From positions 318,813 to 356,219 of the forward strand of contig MNCI01009664.1 in the NCBI GenBank assembly GCA_015680685.1: 37,407 bases of DNA, in the 5' to 3' direction. Below are positions 1 to 9,128 of this stretch, one piece after another. The first letter of the stretch is position 1; the number at the start of each line of letters is the position of its first letter. Under the pieces are notes generated by a model that worked only from the letters and a program-made list of their open reading frames with translations, made no database searches and was not told where the DNA came from. Both the position numbers and the translations under genes were made by a program. This DNA is from Gnetum montanum. Its lineage: Eukaryota; Streptophyta; Gnetopsida; Gnetales; Gnetaceae.

Positions 1-254
1 TCCTAACACCAGTACCCATTCCCACTTGCCGCACACATCCTAAACCAGTGCAACACTGTTGGGATTACCAAACGCTAATCGTTACTGGGTTACCAAGCGC
101 TACACACATGCTTGAAGTGGTCGTACTAAGTGTACTTAACTAGGAGAGTCAAGGGTTGAGATAGATTAATTGACTAGGAAAGCATTTAAAAATTCAAAAA
201 TAATTAATTATTATTTAGCTTAGTCCCTATGCTGCAAGGTTTATCATAAAGTTC

Positions 255-309
255 GTCTTTATTGTCGTACACAAATGTGTGGTCAAGTACAATTTGCTCG
301 AATAAAGAT
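255..309 (-). promoter_or_regulatory. AATAAA-containing hairpin in the LTR
   Basis: On the plus strand, GTCTTTATT (255-263) faces AATAAAGAT (301-309). On the minus strand this is ATCTTTATT...AATAAAGAC. The potential poly(A) signal lies in the 3' arm. The same arms occur in all six LTRs of the window, with different loop sequence. Confidence 0.55.
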
Positions 310-430
310 CCGTTCACTTTAAGACTCCTACTGTGGGCACATGGAAATTATTCTAACTCTGGAATGGTAAAAATGCTATAGTTTGGCTAAGGGTCTAAGT
401 CTAAGTGACTGAACAAGGGAAGCCGCCTCT

Positions 431-517
431 TATTTATAGATAATGTGGCAGGGCGCGATATCATGGGGTGGATGCGATATCGCGGATGCAATATCGCATA
501 CGTGATATCGCGGCTCA
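431..517 (-). promoter_or_regulatory. U3 promoter: TATA box and GATATCGC palindromes
   Basis: On the minus strand CTATAAATA (439-431) is a good plant TATA box. Upstream of it are perfect GATATC sites at 457-462, 476-481 and 504-509 and one variant (AATATC, 490-495), most inside longer CG-flanked palindromes. The arrangement recurs in the other LTRs. Which protein, if any, binds the palindromes is unknown. Confidence 0.6.
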
Positions 518-520
518 TCA

Positions 521-534
521 TACCCCCATCACTG
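521..534 (-). other. Polypurine tract of element 1
   Basis: On the minus strand the purine-rich GTGATGGGGGTA directly abuts the LTR start TGATGAG. This is the expected position for the primer of plus-strand DNA synthesis. Equivalent tracts lie at 8403-8416, 15521-15533 and 31687-31699. Confidence 0.8.
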
Positions 535-602
535 AATGAAAACTTGTCCTTGAGTTCCTTACAAAATATTGGGAAGGTATGGGATTATCGACTTGAATGA
601 CA

Positions 603-893
603 CTAATGGTGAATGGGGTGACACGTGAATGAATCATCATTACAATAAATGGCAATACTAGTATTCATGACCACAAGAGTGAACACTATACACATTTGAC
701 ATCCAGCCTTGTTTGATAGCTGAGAGAGAAGAGAGAGAAAAGAAGAAGATGTGTTGTTGCCGATGCCAAAATTAGGCTTTCCATTATTCATCCATAGCTG
801 CACCGTCAATCTTGTTCCTTGCATGACTGTTCTAGCACCAGTCCATCCTAAGTGTTTCCTCCAGCACCCATCCATTGTTGTATGATTACCATC
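603..893 (-). pseudogene. Post-pol terminal open region after a splice acceptor
   Basis: A minus-strand region directly follows a putative acceptor (TTATGTATGCAG, boundary 893/892) and begins with ATG at 892-890. From that ATG, frame one reads M-V-I-I-Q-Q-W-M-G-A-G-G-N-T and then stops. The next frame stays open to 603 (residues 3-8 ADGNHT, then MDGCWRKHLGW, MQGTR, LWMNNGK). Element 2 has the same arrangement at 15186-15358, and both frames resemble their counterparts, so I cannot say which was translated. By position it corresponds to the env-like or third gene of Athila-type elements. No known domain was recognised. Confidence 0.5.
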
Positions 894-905
894 TGCATAC
901 ATAAC
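893..905 (-). promoter_or_regulatory. Putative 3' splice acceptor
   Basis: Minus-strand TGTTATGTATGCAG is followed immediately by ATGG. The same CAG-ATGG junction occurs at 15185/15186 and 34640/34639, and a mutated copy (CAG-TGGG) at 8079/8080. Conservation in four copies supports a real acceptor. Confidence 0.55.
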
Positions 906-1076
906 ACAGTCTCATATTAGCAAGGATATATAAATCCCAATGCAATCAATACCTTGCCTCGATGTACGGTCTATTGGCTGGGTTGTGATATGGCTAATAC
1001 AGATTTTGGAGATATAACATTGGTGACTATTGAAGGTGTAAGGTGTAGGGGTTAGGAGAAAATTGAAAAAATTGGA

Positions 1077-1310
1077 CCAAGAACCCCATGACTAAGAGCG
1101 ATCCTTCGGTAGCGATAGAATGGGAAAATATAAGGAAGAGGAAAGATGGAGAAAAAGAAACAACGACAATGCCGATAAAATGGATGTGAGAGGTGGAAAC
1201 GAACAAAATAAACGTTGATTACGGAAATGTTTAAGGGAAAGAAGTTAACTAATGCACCAAGTAGGAATGCCAGTGGGTACTCCCCAAAGTAGGCTCATGC
1301 CCTTAATGCC
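1077..1310 (-). other. Conserved post-pol block with PPT-like and CTTTGGGG motifs
   Basis: Two short conserved pieces lie here on the minus strand. TTAGTCATGGGG (about 1096-1085) resembles the LTR polypurine tract. The segment around 1310-1261 contains CTACTTTGGGGAGTACCCAC and is almost identical to 14750-14810 of element 2. Counterparts exist in elements A (6901-6955) and 4 (35481-35530). No open frame is clearly shared by all copies. Confidence 0.45.
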
Positions 1311-1560
1311 CTGACAATCCCACATTTAAAGAGTCCGTAGGCTTTGGAAATGTCATTTGGAAGAAAAAGTTAAGGTCTTAACCACCAGAATTTACCAAAA
1401 AGAAAACAATGCATCAACCACAATATAGACTATTGATACACCGTGCAATGAGGTGGAAAATGGAGAAAGAATGATGAGGAGAAGAGAATGGAATGGAGTC
1501 CTAAGAACAAGGTGGTGTATAGCCCCTTGTGGAGTTATGGTTAATGTGACTTAGTAGATC
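1311..1560. other. Post-pol spacer of element 1
   Basis: No gene is evident. The stretch is collinear with 14526-14750 of element 2, including the shared segment AAGGGGCTATACACCACC read on the minus strand. It is therefore part of the element and not host DNA. Confidence 0.6.
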
Positions 1561-1809
1561 TCATTCCAAATCTGGCCTCAAACAATCCACATCTAGTGAC
1601 TTCGCATTAATACACTTGGCCAATCCATCCACTTGAAGTAACAAGAATGCTTCCACCAAAGAGTCACCACCATTTCGAGGAAACGAGAAAGGAAAAAGCA
1701 GGAAGTGAGAGAGGGCCTTAGTTAGAGGGAACACGTTTGTTGAGTTCCATAACCAGTGCTTGTAGCCCAGATGATTATTTTTTCTAAGGGATGTGCTTTG
1801 AATTCCCAC
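1561..1809 (-). CDS. Conserved hydrophobic post-pol ORF (PLTKAL ORF), element 1 copy
   Basis: An 82-codon open frame reads ...YKHWLWN...VFPLTKALSHFLLF...RNGG...LLLQVDGL...KSLDV...RP.LE-stop. Two other elements in the window encode the same pattern with a stop at a comparable place: element 2 (14358-14525) and element A (6472-6636). Shared landmarks are PLTKAL or PLTTTL, a leucine/phenylalanine-rich stretch of about 20 residues that could be a membrane segment, QVDGL, and KSLDV or KSLNM. The start is uncertain: an in-frame TGA lies just upstream of GTGGGAATTC, so the piece may be an exon. I recognise no family. It lies where Athila-type elements have an env-like gene. Confidence 0.5.
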   Translation of the reverse strand: MGIQSTSLRKNNHLGYKHWLWNSTNVFPLTKALSHFLLFPFSFPRNGGDSLVEAFLLLQVDGLAKCINAKSLDVDCLRPDLE

Positions 1810-1905
1810 TATTTTTTTTCATGAGAACCACACCATGCAAAGACTTATTATTTTTATTGGCTTAGCTTCTCGAAAATGGAGCAACATTGGAATGGTAAAG
1901 AAAAC

Positions 1906-1977
1906 TCAAGAAGGAAACATCCAAGCACCCAAGAGAATGGCTAGCACAAGTGCATCAAATCCCCTTGAAGTCACACC
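1906..1977 (-). other. Short conserved hydrophobic reading frame (GVTSR...GAWMF)
   Basis: The minus strand reads G-V-T-S-R-G-F-D-A-L-V-L-A-I-L-L-G-A-W-M-F-P-S-stop. Element 2 (14081-14152) reads GVTSRELDAFVLVILLGAW then MFSS-stop. The strongly hydrophobic core and the stop are shared. The frame is not shared upstream, because of a 1-nt indel, so coding status is unproven. It could be a fragment of an env-like exon. Confidence 0.35.
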
Positions 1978-2229
1978 CTTTTCAATCCTTGAGTCCTTCC
2001 TCAGTTTGAGAAATGCTCAGTCACCGATTCGTTGATAGTTCTATTATTAAGAAGGGGACTGTACAGTTCCAAGCCAAGAGAGACCATAGAAACTCATGGA
2101 TGCATAGATGACATGAACTCATTGCCTGTTATATCAAAAGAATCATACCTTAGTATCAACATTATAACTCAAAGGTAAAAACCAAACATTAGCAATCAAT
2201 GGAATATAGTTCATACCACCATCAGGAGC

Positions 2230-2412
2230 ACTTATGAGGTGATGAACCTAACAAATAAACAAACAAACACACAAAGAAATAAAAGAATATAAACGATGTT
2301 GCAAAACAAAAAACCAAAAAATTTAAAAAAATTTGTAAAACAAACATGTGTAAGAAAAAACTTAAAAAGGAACTGAGGGCCTCAAATGATTAGCAAAGGT
2401 GACCATCTCCCC
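2230..2412 (-). other. Post-pol PPT-like motif and T-rich tract
   Basis: On the minus strand CAGTCATGGGGGAGATGG (about 2412-2395) is followed by about 150 nt rich in T and TTTG. The same motif plus T-rich tract follows the pol deletion in element 2 (13576-13800) and the gag end in element 4 (36590-36420). The T-rich tract could act as a splicing pyrimidine tract or simply be low-complexity DNA. Confidence 0.5.
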
Positions 2413-2559
2413 CATGACTGAGTTGGAAGGAGGAGATTCAAAATAATGAGCGAGGTCATCCCTTCTCAGAGGCATTATGGGCACTAGCCATTCTAAGTTC
2501 ATGGAAGGGTTTAATCTATTACACATTGATTAGTAATCTCTTATCAGGGTGCTCAAGTT

Positions 2560-3665
2560 TGTATATGGTCATGGCCCTTGAAGGAAAGGTTGTATGAATA
2601 ATGTAAGGTCCTTTCCACAGTGTTTGAAATTTTGTGTGTTGTGGCCCATGTGTGGGGTTCTAGTAGAGAACCTTATCTCCTGGTTGATACTTAACCTTTC
2701 AAATTCTAAAGTCGTGACATTGCTTGTTATATGCCTTATGCAACTCATTTGATGATAGGGTAGCTAATCGGTTTTCGTCTAGCACATTTAAAGTTTCCAA
2801 TCTTTTTTTTTGTGCTAGATCAATGTCGAGGTGGAGGTCACAAGCCATGGATACTATACGAAGCTCAATTTGAATCAGAAGTTTTGGAAGTTTTCCGTAC
2901 ACTAACTCATAGGGAGAGTAGCCTATAGGGAGTTTCCAAGTGGAGTGGTATGCCCAAAGAGCATCATTTAGTTTAGTGCTCCAATCTTCCCTATACTTGC
3001 TAATTGTCCTTGTCAATATTTTAGTGATCTCTCTGTTAATGACCTCAGCTTGTCCATTAGCTTGGGGGTAATAAGGTGTAGTAAATTTATGTTCAACCCC
3101 TAAGAATTGCATTAACTTCCGAAAAGTTGCACCTGTAAAGTGTGTTCCATTATTCGAGATAAGTGCACGTGGCACACCAATCCTATTTACGATTTGTTGT
3201 TGCACAAATCGTGCAGCTGTAGATGATGTGCAGTCTATAATAGCAGCTTCTTTAGCCCATTTTGTTAGATAGTCTACGACAACAATGATGTAAGCTTTTC
3301 CATTGGACATTGGTGTAATGGACCCCATAAAGTCTATTCCCCAAATGTTGAAGGGTTCTAAAGGTTGAATCCATTGTTGCAGACCATCTATTCTAGTAGT
3401 CATTCCCCCATCATGTTGGCAGCACTTACAAGATTGGACAAATTGATGGGCATCCCAAAATAATGTTGGCCAGTAATATCCTGCAAGCAAGATCTTAATA
3501 GTCATTCGTCTCCCTGCATAGTGACCAAGGGCCCTCATGAGCATCTTGGAGAACTCTTAGTTAATCCACTTCAGGCACGCACCATCAAACCAAGCCATCA
3601 GGACACACTTTGTAAAGTTGTCCGTTGATCTCCATGAAGTACTTGTCTCTATGAAGAAACTATTG
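2560..3665 (-). pseudogene. Integrase of element 1 (broken)
   Basis: Integrase inserts the retrotransposon cDNA into chromosomes. Visible parts in order are an N-terminal stretch ending in a zinc-binding HHCC-type motif (GHYAGRR..., YYWPTLFWDAHQF, C-x-x-C in SCKCCQ), the catalytic core with WGIDFMG (first Asp), ISNNGTHF where the second catalytic Asp is expected, and PYYPQANGQAEV with the Glu. A remnant of the GPY/F module (WKGPYII) lies near 2600. The usual core motif is S-D-x-G, so the N in ISNNGTHF is a G-to-A type substitution that should abolish catalysis. The stretch 2699-3544 is open. A frameshift near 3545 and stops around it break the ends. Confidence 0.9.
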
Positions 3666-3731
3666 TTTCTTCCTAAAGTCTAGCTCCTGTGGTGTTTGTT
3701 GGGTAAGGAGATAAGTGAGAATGCTACTGTA

Positions 3732-4204
3732 CTAGTTTGTTTTCGTGGGTTGGTTGTTCACTACATTGGCAAAGAGGGCCTCATCAGGGAAATGATCAGA
3801 CATTACATATTCATCCTCTTTGTTGTCCCAGCGCAACCAAGATAAGTGATTTGCAACTACGTTCTTGGTGCCCTTTCGATCGATCATTGTTAGATCGAAC
3901 TTCTGTAGGATTACCAGCCATCGTATAATACAAGGGCTAACTGTTGGCTTGTTCATAAGGAGCCGAATTGCACTATGATTTGTATGGATGAACACTTTTA
4001 ACCTAACACATAGTGTCTAAACTTATCCAGTGTAAACACTACAACCATTAATTCTTTGTCTGTAGTTGTGTAGTTAAGTTGTGCACCGATGATACTCCTA
4101 CTTGCACAGTGGATGTAGTAAGGACTTTTTTGGTCATCTAACTATGTAAGTATGGCTCCTAAGGCATAATTTGACACGTCAATCATTATATGGAATGGTC
4201 TGGA
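3732..4204 (-). pseudogene. RNase H domain of element 1 (broken)
   Basis: RNase H removes the RNA strand during reverse transcription. Recognisable pieces are IDVSNYALGAIL, then TTTDKELMVVVF and LDKFRHYVLG, then after a frameshift a TNHSA motif (usually TDHxA) and IRWLVILQKFDL followed by NVVANHLS. In the Ty3/gypsy pattern the catalytic acidic residues sit in DVS/DAS, the E of KEL and the D of TDHxA. The last is N here (TNHSA), again a G-to-A type change. The chain is interrupted by stops and a frameshift near 4000. Confidence 0.85.
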
Positions 4205-5160
4205 CTAGTGAAGAGCTTGTAGGATGGGAGCTTCTACAAGCTTTTGTTTTAGAGCCTGGAATGCTCGTTCACATTCCTTGGTCCATTCAAATGGTGCATC
4301 CTTCTTTGTTAGCTCTACCAACAGTTTGGAAATCTTAGAGAAGTTATCAATGAATCTCCTATAATAGCCAGTGTGTCCAAGGAATGACCGAATGTCTTTA
4401 ACAGTTTCCGGTTGACGGGTGATTCCTTGGATGACCCTAACTCTATCTGGGTCTACCTCTATTCCTGCATGTGAAACCTTATGCCCAAGTACTATGCCTT
4501 CTTGGACCATTAAATGGATTTTCTACCAATTAAGCCTTAAGTTGGTTTCTACGCACCTTTTCAGCACTTGCTCTAATTGGTCCAAGGCTTGGTCAAAACT
4601 TGTTCCATAAGTGGAGAAGTCATCGATAAAGACTTCCATTCCATTTTCTATCTGCTGTTGGAACATGCTTAGAACTAAGCATTGAAACATGGTAGGGGCA
4701 TTGCACAAGCCAAACGACATTTGTTTATATGCAAACATTCCCCAAGGATTGGTGAATGTTGTCTTGGCTTGATCTTCTAGGGCTATTTATATTTGGTTGT
4801 ATCCACTGTAGCCATCCAAAAAACTAAAATATCGATGCCCTGCTATAGTGTCTAAGACTTGGTCAACGAATGGCAATGGAAAGTGATCCTTAAATGTTGC
4901 CATGTTTAGAAGCCTAAAATCTATACACACCCTCCATTTACCTCCCTTTTTAGGTACGATCACCAGAGGACTAACCCATTCGATATCAGCAATGGGATAT
5001 ATGAACCCAACCTTAAGAAGCTGTTCTATTTCTTCCTTTACTATTTGCTTCAATTTTGGGTTCAATCACCTCTGCGGTTGTTTCTGAGGTTTCATGGAGG
5101 GGTCAGTGTAAATCCTATGCTGGCATATCCTAGGATCTATTCGAGTTAACTTGAGGTATG
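4205..5160 (-). pseudogene. Reverse transcriptase domain of element 1 (broken)
   Basis: Reverse transcriptase makes the cDNA. The motifs appear in order: LLKVGFIYPIADIEWVSP with VPKKGGKWRVCIDFR, then YFSFLDGYSGYNQI (first catalytic Asp), FAYKQMSFGLCNAPTMFQ, and MEVFIDDFSTYG, the YxDD-type box with two Asp. The connection follows with FLGHTGYYRRFI. The frame stays constant through this region but is cut by stops near 4785, 4520 and 5070. FLDGYSGYNQI and the IDDFS box are typical of the Athila/Tat branch of plant Ty3/gypsy. Confidence 0.92.
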
Positions 5161-6005
5161 ACTAGGCAAAGGCTTTTGACCACTTGTTTATCACTTTTAG
5201 CAGTCTTTCTTTTTGTTTGGGAACAAGTTTTGCATTGATGATCACCAGTTTTCCATTTTTGAGGATCATATATTCCAGATTGGTGGGCAATGGTTTCAAA
5301 TCTATGGGCTCTTGTTTAAATTTTTCAGGAATTTCCAACTTCCCCCAGTTGATGTTTTCAAGGTTAAGGCTTGGAAGTTGGCAACAGACTTGCTCTAGTG
5401 TATCTATGCTCTCAATATAAGCATTAGTTATTTCCTCAGTTAGTTCCATGCATGTTAGTGAGTGGCTCTCTTGATCAGCCATCAGCCATAGGGTGTCTTC
5501 TTGTCGTGTGGCTGCTGCATACAAGAACTTTTGTATATTAATGTCTTGTGCACATCGATTGCATGCAGGCAGTGCTAAACTTTGCATAACCCATTATCTC
5601 TGCATGCAATTGCACCTTGTGTCACTGTATGCAATGCATGGAACTTTCTTCTTCTCGATCTTTCCAAAGGTGTTTTTCTTGGATATTTCCAGGGAAAGAT
5701 CACGAATTCCTAGGCGTGCATCTATAGTACTTAGCCATGCTCTTCCCATTATTATTGGGAAGTCCCCTTTTCCATTGTTCACTTGTATCACTAGGAAATT
5801 AGCTGGGTATGACCACCCACACACAATGGTAACAATGTCCTCCTCTAGTCCCAAAGGGATAGTGACGGACTAGTTAGCCAGCTCTAGTCGAAATTTTACT
5901 CTTCCTTAATGGAGATAGGTTCTAGGCTTTGTACATCTTTTGTGATATTAAGTTGACTCCGGAACCTGAGTCTAGAAGAGCTTTACATGGTTCATTTTGA
6001 ATGAC
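5161..6005 (-). pseudogene. Protease and PR-RT linker of element 1 (broken)
   Basis: The retropepsin-type aspartic protease matures the polyprotein. The active-site region reads LLDSGSGVNLIS (about 5980-5940), a D-S-G form of the usual D-T/S-G. After a frameshift come VCGWSYPANFLV and FPIIMGRAWLST, the equivalent of the I-L-G-R motif. The linker to RT runs in one open frame (5587-5162) with C-x-x-C in PACNRCAQ. Element 2 has a longer intact stretch of the same protease at 12870-13300. Confidence 0.85.
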
Positions 6006-6395
6006 TTAGAGATAAATTAGGGGGCTTCTAGGATCAGAGAATTTCCTGGGAAGGTGGCCCACCTTAATCCAGTCAGTAACAGCATGTGTTAACATAATCG
6101 TATGTGTTGCACTCGGTGTTTGGTTTGAAGGGGACCCTGAAGCCTTATTTGATAGGGAGGTGTTCAGCTGCTCAACTGCCTGTGGTTGTGAGGGCTTGGC
6201 TGGACTATTGGTTCTGAAGAAAGGTCTTTTTTTCATAAGGTTGTTAGAACCAACTGCAGGTTGAGGATTCACAGCTCTCGTGACATTGCATTGCTGTGGT
6301 TGAGTGGGGAGTTTCCCTTGCATTACTGGAGTGGTTGGTAATGGAGCGATCGATGTGAGAGTTGTGGATGGATTTGGAGGATGGTATGTTTTTGG
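6006..6395 (-). pseudogene. Gag C-terminal linker of element 1 (truncated)
   Basis: The 105-codon frame 6323-6006 contains KKRPFFRTNSPAKPSQPQ and LTHAVTDWIKVGHLPRKF, matching RPYFRTKS and LTHTVTDWIKIGHLSRKL in element 2 (12660-12840). Weaker similarity to the proline-rich end of gag continues to about 6385. Beyond that, homology to gag stops at the inverted junction with element A. Confidence 0.75.
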
Positions 6396-6402
6396 GTTAT
6401 CT
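6385..6402. other. Head-to-head junction of element 1 and element A
   Basis: Left of this point minus-strand gag DNA is homologous to about 12490-12560 of element 2. Right of it plus-strand post-pol DNA matches element 2 from CCCCTTAGA (14308) onward. The two halves are opposite in orientation and come from different parts of the element. The break can be placed only within about 20 bp. Confidence 0.75.
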
Positions 6403-6471
6403 CCCCTTAGATAAATAAATGGGCTACAAGCATTGGTTATGGGACTAGAAAGACATGTTACCCATGCCCAA

Positions 6472-6636
6472 AGATCTCCTCTAACTACAACCCTTCCTCA
6501 CTTCCTACTTTTCTTTTCTTCTTCAATAAGGAATGGTGGTTGTTTTGTGGGAGCACTCTTGTGTCTTAGGGTAGTGGACTGGTCTTAGAGTGATGATGCA
6601 AAGTCATTGAACATGGTTGGTTTTGGTGTGGACTAA
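6472..6636 (+). pseudogene. PLTKAL ORF, element A copy
   Basis: The frame reads SPLTTTLPHFLLFFSSSIR, then NGG, then GALLCLRVVDW-stop-SDDAKSLNMVG and a terminal TAA. It aligns with the ORFs at 1809-1561 and 14358-14525, including the end position. One internal TAG interrupts it. The hydrophobic stretch is retained. Confidence 0.5.
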
Positions 6637-7220
6637 AGATGAATTTTATTAGGTCATTTAACCATAAAATTCACAACGGACTTCACGTGAACTTAATTGG
6701 GAACTCCATTCTACTCTTTCTCTCTCATCCATCTATGTTTTCCATGTCTCACCTCACTATTAGTTTTATGTTCTTGTTCGATGTCTTGGTTTAATATGCC
6801 AAAATTCTTAGGTAGTTTCTTCTGGGTTTTTGTACTTAACCTTGCATAACCATTAATCATCCATGAGGCCCATGGACTTCTCAGTTTGAAGTTATGCAAG
6901 GGCAATAAAGGGCTTGTGCCTACTTTGGGGATGATCCACTTGCATACTTGTTGGTTGGGTTAGTTAATTTCTTTATCTTTAAGACATTCTCACAATCAAA
7001 TCCTTTTACATACCCCATCAATGACATCCAATTGTGCGCATATTCACAATGTTTTTCAGTAGAATCCTCTTTTTATTATTGTGAATTCTTAAACCCTCTT
7101 CAAGCATTTCATTGTGTTTGGACTTTTCAAAATTTAACAATGGACTACTTATCCATTTCACCCTATTTTTCAATCTTCCTGCTAACACTATTAAATGAAT
7201 CAATCCACCATAATCACAAT
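6637..7220 (+). other. Post-pol spacer of element A
   Basis: No gene is evident. The CTACTTTGGGGATGATCCAC motif lies at about 6919-6940. From about 6970 the stretch is AT-rich and weakly similar to 14830-15081. It ends at the target-site copy ACAAT (7216-7220). Confidence 0.6.
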
Positions 7221-7984
7221 TGATGAGTGGTGACGTACCCCTACACTCAACCATACGAATACGAGTGTTTCACGCACGATCCGATCGAACTCTAAGGACT
7301 AAGTGCTTACGCGCCCTAATGGAACACTTAAGGTTAATCAATCGTTGTCTTCCCAAACTCACTTGTATTGTCACGGTTGTATGGTTAAGTAAGCTTGAGG
7401 TATATGATTTTTATATCTTTTATCTTTTTAATGTCTTATGATAATAGGGGAAGGTGAAGAGAACTAAGTGACTAAATTTCATTAATTATTCACTAACTAT
7501 GTTCTAATTGTTCCTAACACCAGTACCCATTCCCACTTGCCACACACATCCTGAACCAGTGCAACGCTGTTGGGATTACCAAACGCTAATCGTTACTGGG
7601 TTACCAAGCGCTACACACATGCTCGAAGCGGTCATACTGAGTGTACTTAACTAGGAGAGTCAAGGGTTGAGAGAGATTAATTAACTAGGAAAGCATTTAA
7701 ACATTCAAAAATAATTAATTACTATTTAGCTTAGTCCCTATGTTGCAAGGTTTATCATAAAGTTCGTCTTTATTGTCGTACACAAATGTGTGCTCAAGTA
7801 CAATTTGCTCAAATAAAGATCCGTTCACTTTAAGACTCCTATTGTGGGCACATGGAAATTATTCTAACTCTGGAATGGTAAAACTGCTATAGTTTGGCTA
7901 AGGGTCTAAGTCTAAGTGACTGAACAAGGGAAGCCAACTCTTATTCATAGATAATGTGGTAGGACGTGATATCGCGGCTCATCA
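7221..7984 (-). repeat. Solo LTR inserted in element A
   Basis: A complete 764-bp LTR in minus orientation has TGATGAG at the left edge and CTCATCA at the right. It is flanked by ACAAT (7216-7220) and ACAAC (7985-7989), a 5-bp target duplication with one transition. Neither edge has a primer site or polypurine tract, so the internal part was lost, most simply by LTR-LTR recombination. It is about 95% identical to the LTR at 1-520. It has only one GATATCGCG copy (7968-7976), and its TATA box is mutated to CTATGAATA (minus, 7949-7941). A U5 donor GTGAGT lies at 7362-7357. Confidence 0.85.
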
Positions 7985-8402
7985 ACAACCTACCCAAGTA
8001 TAACCACCGATGAGACAAGGTACGTAAAAGCTATATGTTACACATTGCACACTAATCTACAATTTTGTTGTGATTGCAGTGGGAAGTATGGATTAGAAGA
8101 GAAATTGTCTTCACCAAGGAAGAAGCAATAGCACCATGTGACATGGACCCTTCATGATTGTTGAATCTTCTCCCTCACTCTCTAGCTGCTAGAGGAGTTG
8201 GATGTTAGTTTTGTCTAGGGTGTTCAATTCTATTGCCATGAACATCAAATTTTGTAAAAAATTGTAAATTCGTACATTTGGGGACTTAGAGCCTATGTGT
8301 TTCATTTAAGTTAGTTTGCATGTCAGTCAATAATCCCATAGCTTCTTAATATTTTGTAAGAAACTTGTTCCTCCTTTTGTTCACTCAAGGATGATTTTTC
8401 AT
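7985..8402 (+). other. End of element A internal region, with decayed splice acceptor
   Basis: A candidate acceptor GTTGTGATTGCAG ends at 8079, preceded by a branch-point-like CTAAT at 8052. It is followed by TGGGAAG, so the ATG seen in sister copies is lost. The rest aligns loosely with 15190-15520 and has no long frame. Confidence 0.5.
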
Positions 8403-8416
8403 CAGTCATGGGGGTA
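8403..8416 (+). other. Polypurine tract of element A
   Basis: CAGTCATGGGGGTA directly precedes the LTR start TGATGA at 8417. Confidence 0.78.
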
Positions 8417-9119
8417 TGATGAACTATATTTGGCCTGGCTTTGATATCGAAGCCTTGATATAGGATACTTGATATCTAGTTCCTAGAAACGACATAGGAT
8501 ATCCGATATTATGGGGTGTGTGCTGGCCTATAACTATAGCACATGGGCATACAGTCTAGATATAGTTTTTTCTCATAACATAGTAGAGCTCTTGTAGCTT
8601 CTTTTCTCCAGAGTTAGAATATTTTTTGAAGTTCCTGCAATAGGAGTCATTGAGTATATAAATCTTTATTCAAGCACTATTGTACTTGAGCATGGCAATG
8701 TGTGTGATAATAAAGATGAGCTTTGAGATCAAACCTTGCAACACCTTGGCTAGCTTAAATATTTTGTTCATGTAATTAATATTTTATGCAATTTCATTTA
8801 ATATTGCCAAGTAATTAAGCTAAAGTAAGTTAGCTAAATTAATTAGCAGTTAATTAAGTACATAAGTATGATCACTTCGAGCATGCACATGATGGTTGGT
8901 AATCCCAATAATGCTTAACATTTGCTAATCCAGCAACATTATATGTGATTAAGATGTGCATAAAAAGTGGAACTAGAGACTTATGTTAGCATAGTTAGTT
9001 ATTAATTAGCAATTAGATTAGTTTAATGAATTTATGACTTGAGTTTCAACTTGTTGTTAATTGTAGATAACTAAAATGTAAAATAATAAAAATCATGTGC
9101 CTAAATTACACTTAATCAT
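8417..9119 (+). repeat. 3' LTR of element A, left part
   Basis: The LTR starts with TGATGAAC. The palindrome array has decayed to GATATCGAAG, GATATAGGATAC, GATATCTAG and GGATATCCGATATT (8440-8510). The hairpin arms ATCTTTATT (8662-8670) and AATAAAGAT (8709-8717) persist. The LTR is interrupted at 9119 by element 2 and resumes at 16373. The decay fits greater age than the other LTRs. Confidence 0.82.
9115..9119. other. Target-site duplication, left copy (ATCAT)
   Basis: ATCAT at 9115-9119 is repeated at 16368-16372, directly outside the two ends of element 2. Confidence 0.85.
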
Positions 9120-9128
9120 TGATGAGAC

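Larger units (their letters stand above)
1..520 (-). repeat. 3' LTR of element 1 (partial, cut by window start)
   Basis: The segment matches the complete solo LTR at 7221-7984 in the same orientation (about 5% substitutions by eye, mostly transitions). Its U3 end is CTCATCA at 514-520 on the plus strand, which is TGATGAG on the minus strand. It contains the minus-strand TATA box (431-439), a GATATC palindrome array (457-509) and the AATAAA hairpin (255-309). It has about 48 bp more palindrome array than the solo LTR. About 290 bp of the U5 side lies outside the window. Confidence 0.9.
1..6395 (-). mobile_element. Element 1: 5'-truncated Athila-like Ty3/gypsy retrotransposon
   Basis: Read on the minus strand, the order is gag C-terminal linker (~6395), protease, RT, RNase H, integrase, post-pol region, polypurine tract (521-534) and 3' LTR (520 to beyond base 1). 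The order PR-RT-RH-INT is that of Ty3/gypsy. The family link to Athila rests on the RT motifs and on the tRNA-Asp primer site of the related element 2. The 5' LTR, primer site and most of gag are absent: at 6385-6402 the sequence switches to plus-strand post-pol DNA of element A. Frames change at least three times along pol (between PR and its upstream part, RT and RNase H, RNase H and INT) and stops are frequent, so this copy is dead. Confidence 0.88.

Noticed and set aside
5493-5873. Plus-strand 126-codon ORF
   Set aside because: Antisense to protease with clear motifs on the minus strand.
6948-7441. Plus-strand ORFs of 91 and 73 codons
   Set aside because: They cross element A spacer and the solo LTR, show no conservation and span a known insertion boundary.
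7221-7984. 5' LTR of element 1
   Set aside because: Orientation and identity fit, but there is no primer site inside it, element A is collinear across it, and ACAAY duplicates flank it. A solo LTR explains all three.
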